The position numbers and the translations under genes were made by a program. Shown here piece by piece: positions 50,891 to 59,029 of a stretch of 64,000 bases of DNA. Numbering within the stretch: the first letter of the stretch is position 1; each line of letters starts with the position of its first letter. A model generated the notes under the pieces. It ran no database searches, was not told where the DNA came from, and was given only the letters and a program-made list of their open reading frames with translations. Source of the DNA: Novosphingobium cyanobacteriorum (GTDB lineage Bacteria; Pseudomonadota; Alphaproteobacteria; Sphingomonadales; Sphingomonadaceae); assembly GCF_029436685.1 (NCBI RefSeq), contig NZ_JAROCY010000022.1, forward strand, positions 1 to 64,000. Reading direction: 5' to 3'.

Positions 50891-51368
50891 AACCCCCCCA
50901 GCGCAATTCCCAATGTCCAGTCGAGGCTGCGCCAAAACGCGCTCGTGCCCGGACGGCTTATCCTACCGCGTCATCGCGCGATAGACCAGCAAATCACGCG
51001 AGGCATGTCAGGTCTCGCTCGGGTCAGATTTTTCCTCGCATTACAAGCGCCTTGGTGATTGCGCCCGCGTTCGGTCGTCCATAGGGTACGCGGAGGCTTT
51101 GAACTGTCCAGTTCTCTCCACATTGCGAAAAGGTACCAGATGATATCATTCGGCTGCGGAGTAAAACCACCGGATACATCGGGCTTGGTAGCTGATGTTC
51201 AGAGCATGATTCATGTTTTAGCTTGGCAACCAACATAGTGTACACGCATATGGGGGGCATTTGCACCTGTTATGCTGCTGTGCTGATAGGCTGGCGCGTT
51301 ACAGTATTCGGTGCGGGTCAAAAGGATCAGCCTGAGCGACAAGATTTGGATGCCTGTGGAGGGGGCTG
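50891..51368. other. 480-bp divergent promoter region
   Basis: Lies between the minus-strand acyl operon and the plus-strand MarR-like gene. No gene seen. The DNA becomes AT-rich at 51120-51260 (for example attcatgttttagc), as expected for promoters. No clear operator palindrome was found. Confidence 0.4.
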
Positions 51369-51803
51369 ATGCCGGACATAGAAAAGGACAAGCTGCAAGA
51401 GCTGGCCGACATCGTTCAGAAACTGACCCAGTCGATTGAAGGTGATGGGCAGTACCCAAACAGAACTGTGCGGCAGAATTTTTTGAAGGAGGCTCGGCAG
51501 GAACTACGCCGAAGATCGCTGAAGCGGTCTGTGTTTAAGGAAATCGACTTCAACCATGAATGGGCGTGGGATATCTTGCTCGAACTCTATGTTTCCCACT
51601 GTACGGGTTCCGCGGTAAATCCCACGTCGGCAGGGGCAGACGCCGGAATTGCGCAATCGACCGCCCTGCGCTGGATTGGAGTTCTCGAAGCGGCGGGATT
51701 GGTACGGCGTCGGCCGGATACGCTGGACAAGCGTCGTCAGTGGATCGGCCTTACGCGGGAAGGTGTGAAGCGTATGGAGAGCTATTTCCAGTCCACAGGC
51801 TAG
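51369..51803 (+). CDS. MarR-like winged-helix transcriptional regulator
   Basis: 144 residues. The N-terminal half is helical and charged. The second half is a MarR-type winged helix: WDILLELYVSHC, then GIAQSTALRWIGVLEAAGLV as the recognition helices and RRRPDTLDKRRQWIGLTREG as the wing. It is divergent from the acyl operon and convergent with the FixJ-like gene, so it may regulate one of them or the polysaccharide region. Confidence 0.8.
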   Translation: MPDIEKDKLQELADIVQKLTQSIEGDGQYPNRTVRQNFLKEARQELRRRSLKRSVFKEIDFNHEWAWDILLELYVSHCTGSAVNPTSAGADAGIAQSTALRWIGVLEAAGLVRRRPDTLDKRRQWIGLTREGVKRMESYFQSTG

Positions 51804-51847
51804 GTGCACAAGTCATTCCCGCACTGGCCGGCCTGTGCTGGTGCATT

Positions 51848-51890
51848 CGGGGGGGGCGCCATCTCGTGCGCCCTGATCCCCGTCAGTTTT
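51848..51890. terminator. Terminator-like hairpin between convergent genes
   Basis: gggcgc (51854-51859) pairs with gcgccc (51868-51873) and cgggg (51848-51852) with ccccg (51878-51882), then tcagtttt follows on the + strand. It lies after the MarR-like gene and touches the stop of the minus-strand FixJ-like gene. Confidence 0.55.
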
Positions 51891-52581
51891 CTAGCGTTGA
51901 AACCAGCCAGATCTTGACAGCTTCGCTGGCTGATTTTGCACCAAGCTTCACGATCAGCTTGGCACGGTGGATTTCGACTGTACGCGGGCTGAGATCGAGT
52001 TCACGGCCAATCACCTTGTTGGTCATGCCATCGGCAATGCGCTCGAGTACCTGGCGCTCACGCTGCGTGAGCCTGCTGATCAGCCTGAAGGCCTCCTGCG
52101 TGCGCTCCTGCTTGCGGCGAAGCGCCTCGACATTCGTGCGTGCGGTCTCGATCGCTTGCTGAAGGCGGGTGCCTGAGCAGTCGTAAGCGATGTAGTCCTG
52201 CGCACCGTTGCGCATGATCGAGATTGCTTGCTCAACGTCAGGCTGGGCGCAAAAGACAATCGCCGGCATCCAGATCCCCGCATTCGAGATCATTTGGTGG
52301 AAACTGGACGTGGGGTCGCAATAGACTTCCTCATCGACGAGGATGAAGCCCGCGGTGGGGGAAAACTCCAGAAATTCATCCATGCCCGCGTAGATTTCAG
52401 CATGGAACTGATGCTCGACAAGGCGCCTGCTCAGCGTGGCGCGCACTGAAGTCTGCGGGCAGATTACATGTACCGTGTTGCGGGCTACTTTTTGGAGGCT
52501 GGCCACGCCGTCGAGTGCGAATCCGGCATATTCCGGAACGGACAATGGCCTTGAGACTGTTTGCTCCGCGTACGTAATCAT
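51883..52581 (-). CDS. FixJ/NarL-type regulator with degenerate receiver domain (paralog A)
   Basis: 232 residues. About 37-150 is receiver-like: VHVICPQTSVR replaces the acidic start (VDDD) of FixJ, GFILVDEEV keeps a candidate Asp, and the conserved Lys before Pro is replaced (DYIAYDC). So normal phosphorylation is doubtful. The C terminus is a full LuxR HTH (LTQRERQVLERIADGMTNKV, then LDLSPRTVEIHRAKL). It is clearly paralogous to the protein at 57283-57903; both share HAEIYA. The two flank a membrane protein, an RTX gene and ugd, and may regulate them. Confidence 0.85.
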   Translation of the reverse strand: MITYAEQTVSRPLSVPEYAGFALDGVASLQKVARNTVHVICPQTSVRATLSRRLVEHQFHAEIYAGMDEFLEFSPTAGFILVDEEVYCDPTSSFHQMISNAGIWMPAIVFCAQPDVEQAISIMRNGAQDYIAYDCSGTRLQQAIETARTNVEALRRKQERTQEAFRLISRLTQRERQVLERIADGMTNKVIGRELDLSPRTVEIHRAKLIVKLGAKSASEAVKIWLVSTLEN

Positions 52582-52832
52582 TGTTAGGCCCCCAAATGCG
52601 ATCTGCCTGGTCAGGTGTTACTCATTTTGGTTAATCTGGAAGAAACGACCCTTATCGTAGCAATACTTATAGCGATGGCAGCGCCACCCGCCCCCATTCG
52701 GGCACTGGCCTGCAAGCCGGCACGTCGTCGCCCCTTCCGTCCCCACCTTCACCATGCGCTAGAAAGTTGTGGCGCCTGCTTTGCTGTCTGATTAGGGCGG
52801 GAACCACCGGTAGGATGGGGCATGCTGGCGTG

Positions 52833-53405
52833 ATGAAGAACCGTTTGAAGAGCAAGACGACCGAGATTGCTTCGCCGTCTCAGATACGGGCAAGCTATAT
52901 TCGCTGGGGCCTAGTTACAGTTCCCGGCATGACGGGAATGGATTTTCTGCTCAAGCAGATGTACGAAGGCGGACTGTCGGGATACTGGCTGCAGCAGTCG
53001 GGAATTTTCGGGGATTCTAATCTGGCTTTTGCTGCTCAAGTCTTCAGGATCGGGGCAACTGCCTTGTTAGGCGGGGCATTGGCCATCCTATTGGCCTCCC
53101 GTGGCGCCGATCGGCGCGGCACGGCGATATCAGCGGTACTGTTTTCGTTTTTCCTTTCAAGCGCTTCGCAAGCCTTGTTTTTTGTCATGCAGGCAGTCGG
53201 TCTGGCCCAGATCCTTATGGGATGTGCATTGCTCGGCCTGGCGGCAGGGATACGCTTTGCGGGACGTGTAAGAATATCGGCGGCAGTGTTGCTGATCCCG
53301 CACTTTTTGTCGTTGATCGCTTTGACTTACGCTTTCGGCCTCGCAGGCCAGGTATATCGCCCTGAGTTGCCGGATGGGCCACACGGTATCACAGTCAAAC
53401 TTTAG
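52833..53405 (+). CDS. Integral membrane protein, about 190 aa, unknown
   Basis: ATG 52833 (alternatives 52815 and 52767). After a basic N terminus there are about four hydrophobic segments: FRIGATALLGGALAILLAS, AISAVLFSFFLSSASQALFF, AQILMGCALLGLAAGIRFA and AAVLLIPHFLSLIALTYAFG. No catalytic motif or family was recognised. It is divergent from the FixJ-like gene and lies upstream of an RTX gene, but the 300-nt gap argues against one operon. Confidence 0.6.
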   Translation: MKNRLKSKTTEIASPSQIRASYIRWGLVTVPGMTGMDFLLKQMYEGGLSGYWLQQSGIFGDSNLAFAAQVFRIGATALLGGALAILLASRGADRRGTAISAVLFSFFLSSASQALFFVMQAVGLAQILMGCALLGLAAGIRFAGRVRISAAVLLIPHFLSLIALTYAFGLAGQVYRPELPDGPHGITVKL

Positions 53406-53711
53406 ACTGCCGTGGGAAGAGGCCCTGCCTGGTTTCCAGCATGATCGTGAGGGTATAGCCGACCCTGACCGTACACGGATCGGCAGGGTAAGCCCTCCGT
53501 GCCGTTCCCGGCGTGGAAGATCGGTCTTGCCTTCCGAGGTGGTATCCGCCGAACTACGTGACCATCCAGCGCTCCATGTCGCTACCGTGCAATAATTGCC
53601 GATATACTGGCGACAGCATCTGGGTGGTGGAAGTCGCAGTGCCGTGGTTGATCCCGGAGGCGGCTGATCAGCTTCCCATGCGATCGGACTTGGCAACGGC
53701 AAGGTGGATGT
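53406..53711. other. 306-bp region upstream of the 446-aa RTX gene
   Basis: No gene supported; frames on both strands overlap without motifs. A likely promoter region for the RTX gene, whose ribosome site (aaggtgg) is at 53701-53707. Confidence 0.4.
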
Positions 53712-55052
53712 GTGGGCAAGATCGTTCTTCTGGCGGGTTCGCTTCTTGATGGTGGCGACGATAATGACTCGATCAGGGGCACGGCCGGCGATGACATCAT
53801 CACTGGCGGGGGTGGCAACGACTGGATCGACGGTAGGGCTGGCAGCGATCTGCTATCGGGAGGCACTGGCGCCGACCAGATTTCCGGTGGCTTGGGGCAG
53901 GATCGGCTGTTTGGCGGTGATGGCGACGACCTGCTAGTGGGAAATTCCTCCGATGACCAGCTGGTCGGAGAAGCTGGAAATGATGATCTGCGGGGCGGTT
54001 CTGGACGCGACTCTCTCGACGGCCGAAGTGGCAACGATCTTCTCGATGGCGGCATGGGTCGCGACGGCCTGCGCGGAGGCGATGGTGACGATGTTCTGAA
54101 GGGTGGGCAGGGCAGGGATGTGCTTGCCGGGGAAGCAGGCGATGACCTGCTCGATGGTGGCCAAGGCCCCGATATCATGGCGGGTGGGTCAGGAGACGAT
54201 GTCTACCTGGTCGATGACAAGCTGGATACCGTTACCGAATTTGTGGGTGCCGGTTCGGATACCGTCAAGACCATGCTCCGCTCCTATGCTCTTCCAGACA
54301 ATGCCGAGAACCTCTTTTTTGCAGGAACCGGGAGCTTTTCCGGGCGTGGAAACAGCCAGGACAACGTGATCTGCGGCGGAACGGCCAGCGATTTCCTCCT
54401 CGGCGGAGCAGGCCGTGACACGTTCCTGTTTGTGCCAGGGTCCAGTGGCGGGGACGACGTGGACACGATCGGCGATTTCACGCCGAGCGTCGACAGACTG
54501 GACCTGACAGGCTTCGGCCAGGTCGAGCCGCAATCGATGCTGTTCCTGGAAGCCGATGGCAATGACCTGATTGTTCGTCTCAATCTTGTGCCAGATTCGG
54601 GGGGCGAGGATGCGCTCGTCGTCGTTCTCGAGAATGTCACTGCCTTGACGAAAGGCGATATCATGTTTGCGCCGCCGCCGCCGCCGGCACCTGAATTGCT
54701 GATTGGAACCGCTGCTCAGGACAGGTTGAAAGCAGGGCCTGGCGGAAGCACGATCATTGGCAGTTTTGGCAGGGACCTTCTCTATTGCAACGCTGGTGTC
54801 GACCGGCTTGTCTTTGCCCCGGGCGACAGCGGTGTGGGCTCGCTCGGCCGCGATGTCATCTTCGGTTTCGAGAGTGGCAAGGACAGCATTGATTTGACGG
54901 CCTTCTCAGGTGACCTGAAACTCTCATTTGTGGAAATGGGCACCAACAACTGGCTCGTTTCGTTCGATAGCAACGGCGATGGCATTCGCGACACACAGAT
55001 CCAGGTCAAATCATCGCAACTGACGCTGGACGACATCCTTCTGCACGTTTGA
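53712..55052 (+). CDS. RTX calcium-binding secreted protein with two C-terminal domains, 446 aa
   Basis: GTG start at 53712. From residue 12 to about 160 there is an almost unbroken run of Ca-binding nonapeptides (TAGDDIITGGGGNDWIDG and so on, about 15 units). Then come two related C-terminal units, each with GRDxFLF/DRLVFAPG, a D-x-I-x-DF/FGFESGKDSIDLT block and a beta end. They are joined by a linker with five or more prolines (PPPPPAP). Serralysin-type C domains look like this but normally occur once. A Cys (LLYCNAG) is unusual for RTX proteins. No enzyme domain was found. It is likely exported by T1SS and may bind surface glycan. Confidence 0.87.
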   Translation: MGKIVLLAGSLLDGGDDNDSIRGTAGDDIITGGGGNDWIDGRAGSDLLSGGTGADQISGGLGQDRLFGGDGDDLLVGNSSDDQLVGEAGNDDLRGGSGRDSLDGRSGNDLLDGGMGRDGLRGGDGDDVLKGGQGRDVLAGEAGDDLLDGGQGPDIMAGGSGDDVYLVDDKLDTVTEFVGAGSDTVKTMLRSYALPDNAENLFFAGTGSFSGRGNSQDNVICGGTASDFLLGGAGRDTFLFVPGSSGGDDVDTIGDFTPSVDRLDLTGFGQVEPQSMLFLEADGNDLIVRLNLVPDSGGEDALVVVLENVTALTKGDIMFAPPPPPAPELLIGTAAQDRLKAGPGGSTIIGSFGRDLLYCNAGVDRLVFAPGDSGVGSLGRDVIFGFESGKDSIDLTAFSGDLKLSFVEMGTNNWLVSFDSNGDGIRDTQIQVKSSQLTLDDILLHV

Positions 55053-55629
55053 AGCGGCCCTAGCGCTCGGCCAAGCCGTGTCGATCCGCTTCTTGCCGAC
55101 CGGACGAACGAGGCACGATGCTTTGCAGATTAAGCGAATCTAGAGGGATTGGCGGCAAGGCAGGTGCCTCGAGACGCGAATGTTCGGTTCGCACAGCGAG
55201 GAGCATTGCTTTGGCTAACGGGATTGTCGCCAACAAGGAAAAGTCAACAGGACCTACTGTCATGCTCTTGACACCGGTCGAGCCCCTCTCGGGCAATACC
55301 TAGATCCCTTGGCGCGGGCGGATATACGGGCGCACGCAAAAGATGGTCGTCAGATCAGGTCGCGGCGCTTTTTCAAGCCTTGCGCTCGCCTTTGTGGAAA
55401 GGGTTGTGTCGCCACACAGCCCAATACGGTCTCAAATCTGCATTGAGACAGGGAAGACGGTGATAGGGGCGATCGACAAGAATGTGACTGCAAAGCCGCA
55501 TGGCAGCTTTGCGCGTTTCTATGACAAAGGTATTGCCCCCAAGCGACTGCCGCCTATGCCAAAGGCTGCCCCTCACCGAGATTCACCCGGATATCGAAGT
55601 CCGGGCAAGACGACATCAAGGAGTAACCC
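55053..55629. other. 577-bp region upstream of ugd
   Basis: Several open frames of 60-96 codons on both strands, none with motif or ribosome site. I see no gene, RNA or strong repeat. The promoter of ugd is probably in the right part. Confidence 0.4.
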
Positions 55630-56946
55630 ATGAAGATTGCGATGGTTGGTTCGGGCTATGTGGGCCTCGTGTCCGGCGCGTGCTTCGCCGATTTCGGGCA
55701 TGACGTGGTCTGCATCGACAAGGACCAGGGCAAGATCGACAGCCTGCGTGCGGGCGTGATGCCGATCTACGAACCCGGCCTTGCCGAACTGGTGGCCGGC
55801 AACGTGAAGGCGGGCCGCCTTTCGTTCAGCACCGATCTGGCCGCTTCGATCGAAGGCGCGCAGGCGATCTTCATCGCCGTGGGCACGCCTTCGCGCCGTG
55901 GCGATGGCCATGCCGATCTCAGCTATGTCTATGCCGTGGCGCAGGAAGTGGCGGCGGAGCTGAAGACACCGGCTGTCGTGGTCACCAAGTCCACCGTGCC
56001 GGTGGGCACGGGTGACGAGGTGGAGCGGATCATCCGCGAAAGCGGCACGGGGGTGAAGTTCGCGGTCGTCTCCAACCCCGAATTCCTGCGCGAAGGTGCC
56101 GCGATCAGCGATTTCAAGCGGCCGGACCGCATCGTCATCGGCGCGGAGGATGATTGGGCGCGCACCGTGATGAACGAGGTCTATCGCCCGCTCTTCCTCA
56201 ACAAGGCGCCGATCCTGTTCACCAGCCGCCGGTCGAGCGAGCTGATCAAGTATGCCGCCAACGCCTTCCTCGCCACCAAGATCACCTTCATCAACGAAAT
56301 GGCCGACCTGTGCGAAAAGGTGGGCGGCGATGTGCAGGACGTGGCGCGCGGCATCGGGCTCGACGGGCGCATCGGTTCCAAGTTCCTCCATGCCGGGCCG
56401 GGCTATGGCGGATCGTGCTTTCCCAAGGATACGCTGGCCCTGCTCAAGACAGCAGAGGACTACAACTCGCCCCTGCGCATCGTGGAGGCGGTGGCCAAGG
56501 TCAACGACAGCCGCAAGCGCGCGATGGGGCGCAAGGTGATCGAGGCGCTGGCCGAGGCCGGCGCGGGCGAGGCGCGGGGCAAGCGCATCGCGCTGCTGGG
56601 CCTGACCTTCAAGCCCAACACCGATGACATGCGCGATGCGCCGTCGATCGCCATCGTGCAGACGCTGATGGATGCCGGGGCAGAAGTGGTCGCCTATGAT
56701 CCCGAAGGCATGGAACTGGCCGCGCCGCTGATGCCCGGCGTGACCATGGCCACCAACACCTATGAAGCGGTGAAGGGTGCCGATGCGGTGGTGCTGGTCA
56801 CCGAATGGGATGCCTTCCGCGCGCTGGACCTTGACCGGGTGAAGCAGCTGGCGGCGCAACCGATCCTGGTGGACCTGCGCAACATCTACGATCCGGTGGA
56901 AGCACGCGAAAAGGGCTTCCACTACAGCAGCGTCGGACGCCCTTGA
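55630..56946 (+). CDS. ugd: UDP-glucose 6-dehydrogenase
   Basis: 438 residues, the normal length, with an AAGGAGT ribosome site. It oxidises UDP-glucose to UDP-glucuronate with two NAD+. Seen: N-terminal Rossmann motif GSGYVGLVSG, VVTKSTVPVGT, SNPEFLREG, the catalytic Cys in YGGSCFPKDT, and the C-terminal UDP-binding domain (LLGLTFKPNTDDMRDAP, DPEGME). UDP-glucuronate is a precursor of acidic polysaccharides such as sphingans. The glycosyltransferase, flippase and phosphatase genes downstream fit a surface-polysaccharide role. Confidence 0.95.
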   Translation: MKIAMVGSGYVGLVSGACFADFGHDVVCIDKDQGKIDSLRAGVMPIYEPGLAELVAGNVKAGRLSFSTDLAASIEGAQAIFIAVGTPSRRGDGHADLSYVYAVAQEVAAELKTPAVVVTKSTVPVGTGDEVERIIRESGTGVKFAVVSNPEFLREGAAISDFKRPDRIVIGAEDDWARTVMNEVYRPLFLNKAPILFTSRRSSELIKYAANAFLATKITFINEMADLCEKVGGDVQDVARGIGLDGRIGSKFLHAGPGYGGSCFPKDTLALLKTAEDYNSPLRIVEAVAKVNDSRKRAMGRKVIEALAEAGAGEARGKRIALLGLTFKPNTDDMRDAPSIAIVQTLMDAGAEVVAYDPEGMELAAPLMPGVTMATNTYEAVKGADAVVLVTEWDAFRALDLDRVKQLAAQPILVDLRNIYDPVEAREKGFHYSSVGRP

Positions 56947-57282
56947 GATTGCTGGCTTACGGGCCTGCCTTTACTCCGTGGCTATGCCAGGAGTGGGGCG
57001 GGCCTTGCCAGCCTGAGCGCCGATAAGGGATCCTCCTAGGTGTAACCACATCGGGGCAACTGCGCATTTCCATCATGGGCTTGCCCGTCTAAGGCCGGGC
57101 GCAACACGGTGCCAAGGCAACGACCGTTGTATTCGAGCATTCGATCCGGATGGATTTAGGTCCAGATTGACTCTTAAAAATTGGCCCGGCTTCAAAGATG
57201 TGAAGATGCCGGGCTGAAATTTCCCACCATATTGGTGGCAATTTTTCTGGCTTGGTTTGTGCAACTCACTCATGGTTAATCC
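56947..57282. other. Intergenic region with structured leader before paralog B
   Basis: 336 bp with no gene supported. The right part holds two hairpins just before the FixJ-like gene (listed separately) and an AT-rich stretch. Confidence 0.4.
57184..57238 (+). promoter_or_regulatory. Two adjacent hairpins in the leader of FixJ-like paralog B
   Basis: First: gcccggc (57184-57190) / gccgggc (57208-57214), extended inside by ttca/tgaa. Second: ccacca (57224-57229) / tggtgg (57233-57238) with a 3-nt loop, then attttt. The second hairpin with its short T-run could be an attenuator; ATG is at 57283. Possible leader control of this gene. Confidence 0.45.
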
Positions 57283-57903
57283 ATGATGAATCCCTTGCTC
57301 ATCCATGTTCTCTCGCCCGACTCCGCCTGCCGGGCCAAGCTTGCGCGACTGGTGTTCGATGCCGGCTCGCATGCTGAGATTTACGCCGATGTCGGAGAGC
57401 TTGTCGAAGCCCGGCCAGCTCGAGGAGTGATCCTTCTCGAACTAGGCAAAGGGAGCTTTACGATTGAGAACCTGACGGCCGAGATGAATCGGCACGGTTT
57501 TTGGCTTTCACTGGTCGCCCATACGTCTGAGCCTACGATCCGCGAAGCAGTCAAGGCGATCAAGGCAGGCGCTCTGAACTACATCGTGACCCCAGAGACA
57601 ACGACCGAGATAACTGAACTGCTGGTGGAACTGGCCCCACAGGCGGCTGCTGAGGCGGCGGAGAAAATTCGCGCCGCTGAAGCAATCTCAAAGCTTTCGC
57701 GCCTGTCTGTCAGGGAGCGGCAGGTCCTTGACCTCCTTGCGATCGGCCACAGCAACAAGGGCATCGCACGGACGCTCGATATCAGCCCCAGAACGGTCGA
57801 AATCCATCGCATGAAGATGATGGGCAAGATTGGAGCGCGCAATGCCGCAGAAGCGGTCCGCATCCGGTTCGAGGTGGGGGACGACTTGCCGGAGGCGGCG
57901 TGA
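57283..57903 (+). CDS. FixJ/NarL-type regulator with Glu-substituted receiver (paralog B)
   Basis: 206 residues. The receiver-like half starts IHVLSPDSACR (no acidic pair), has Glu where the phospho-accepting Asp should be (VILLELGKG), and Thr in place of the conserved Lys (YIVTPE). This pseudo-receiver cannot be phosphorylated in the normal way and may be locked on or sense something else. The HTH is intact (LSVRERQVLDLLAIGHSNKG, then LDISPRTVEIHRMKM). It is paralogous to 51883-52581 and lies between ugd and the glycosyltransferase gene, so regulation of polysaccharide genes is plausible. Confidence 0.87.
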   Translation: MMNPLLIHVLSPDSACRAKLARLVFDAGSHAEIYADVGELVEARPARGVILLELGKGSFTIENLTAEMNRHGFWLSLVAHTSEPTIREAVKAIKAGALNYIVTPETTTEITELLVELAPQAAAEAAEKIRAAEAISKLSRLSVRERQVLDLLAIGHSNKGIARTLDISPRTVEIHRMKMMGKIGARNAAEAVRIRFEVGDDLPEAA

Positions 57904-58099
57904 GGCGTCATGATCGCTTGCGACCAGCAGCCAATGTGACGATCATGCCCATCCATCGGCCTGAGGCCGACGCCCACTTGAAGGTTTCAGCTCAAAAGAG
58001 CTTTGCTGCACTGCAAATTGAAAGTAGGTAACGGCCGAGCCTGATGCCCGGCGTTTCAGGCCTGGCCGAGCGGCTGCACTCGATTGGAATTGCCTGTCT

Positions 58100-59029
58100 A
58101 TGCCTGCAGTGTCGATTGTTGTTCCGTGTTACAATGCCGCGGATTTCATAGCCGAGGCGCTTTCGTCAGTGCAGCGTCAGACCTTTGAAGATTGGGAATG
58201 CATCGTCGTCGACGATTGCTCTACCGATGATTCTGCTCTGATCATCAAGGATATGGCTGCTGCAGACCAGCGGATCATTGCTATCTGTCTCGAGCAGAAT
58301 GGCGGCGCTTCTGCAGCAAGGAACGCCGGATTTGAGAAGGCAACCGGCAAGTGGCTGACTTTGCTTGACGCAGACGATGCCTACGCTTCCGATCGCCTTT
58401 CACGGCTGGTGGCTCTTGCTGAAGCCAATGACGCAGAGATGGTGTTCGATAACCAATCGATCGCCGACTATCCCAGCACTGTTCCAGTCGATGTGGCCTT
58501 TCATTGGCTTACCGAAGATGCCAGGCCCTTCTCGTCGGAAAACTTCTTTGTGGAATCAGCCAATTTTGGCCGCTCCATCAATCCCGGTTACATGAAGCCG
58601 CTTTTCTTGCGCTCTTTCGTGGAAGCCAATCGCCTGCGCTATGATCTGTCGTTCCGCAGCGGGCAGGACTATATGCTTTATGCATCTGCATTCGCTCACG
58701 AACCGCGCTGCTTCGCAACGGGCTACTGCGGCTATATCTATCGCCGCAGGGCAGGTTCGCTGAGTCGATCAGGTGGCGCTCATCTGCGCAACCATGCGCG
58801 ACTGTCTGAGGAGATTCTCGCCCGCTACGGCGAAAGACTGTCGCGTCCCTCACAAGTGGCCTTGATTGCCAGGCAGCGGTACTTCCTTCGTGCCGCCTCC
58901 CTTCACGACGTCCGTGTCGCCCTGAGAGATCGCAAGCCCATCCATGCATTGGTCAAGGCGCTCTCGCACCCGGGCAGTTTCCTCGCTGCGGCAGCGGCAA
59001 TCCGGCGCTCGTCCTTGCAAGGGCGCTAA
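58100..59029 (+). CDS. Glycosyltransferase family 2 (ExoO-like)
   Basis: 309 residues with a GT-A fold: VSIVVPCYNAADFIAEALSS at the N terminus, VVDDCSTDDS (nucleotide-binding Asp pair), NGGASAARNAGF, and the DxD metal site LLDADDAY. It should transfer a sugar from a nucleotide-sugar to a growing lipid-linked glycan on the cytoplasmic side of the inner membrane. Resembles ExoO-type transferases. Its last base pair region overlaps the flippase start (TAATGG), so the two are coupled. Confidence 0.9.
   Translation: MPAVSIVVPCYNAADFIAEALSSVQRQTFEDWECIVVDDCSTDDSALIIKDMAAADQRIIAICLEQNGGASAARNAGFEKATGKWLTLLDADDAYASDRLSRLVALAEANDAEMVFDNQSIADYPSTVPVDVAFHWLTEDARPFSSENFFVESANFGRSINPGYMKPLFLRSFVEANRLRYDLSFRSGQDYMLYASAFAHEPRCFATGYCGYIYRRRAGSLSRSGGAHLRNHARLSEEILARYGERLSRPSQVALIARQRYFLRAASLHDVRVALRDRKPIHALVKALSHPGSFLAAAAAIRRSSLQGR

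Noticed and set aside
55573..56922. 449-codon frame antisense to ugd
   Set aside because: ugd has all catalytic motifs; the antisense frame is a GC-bias artefact.
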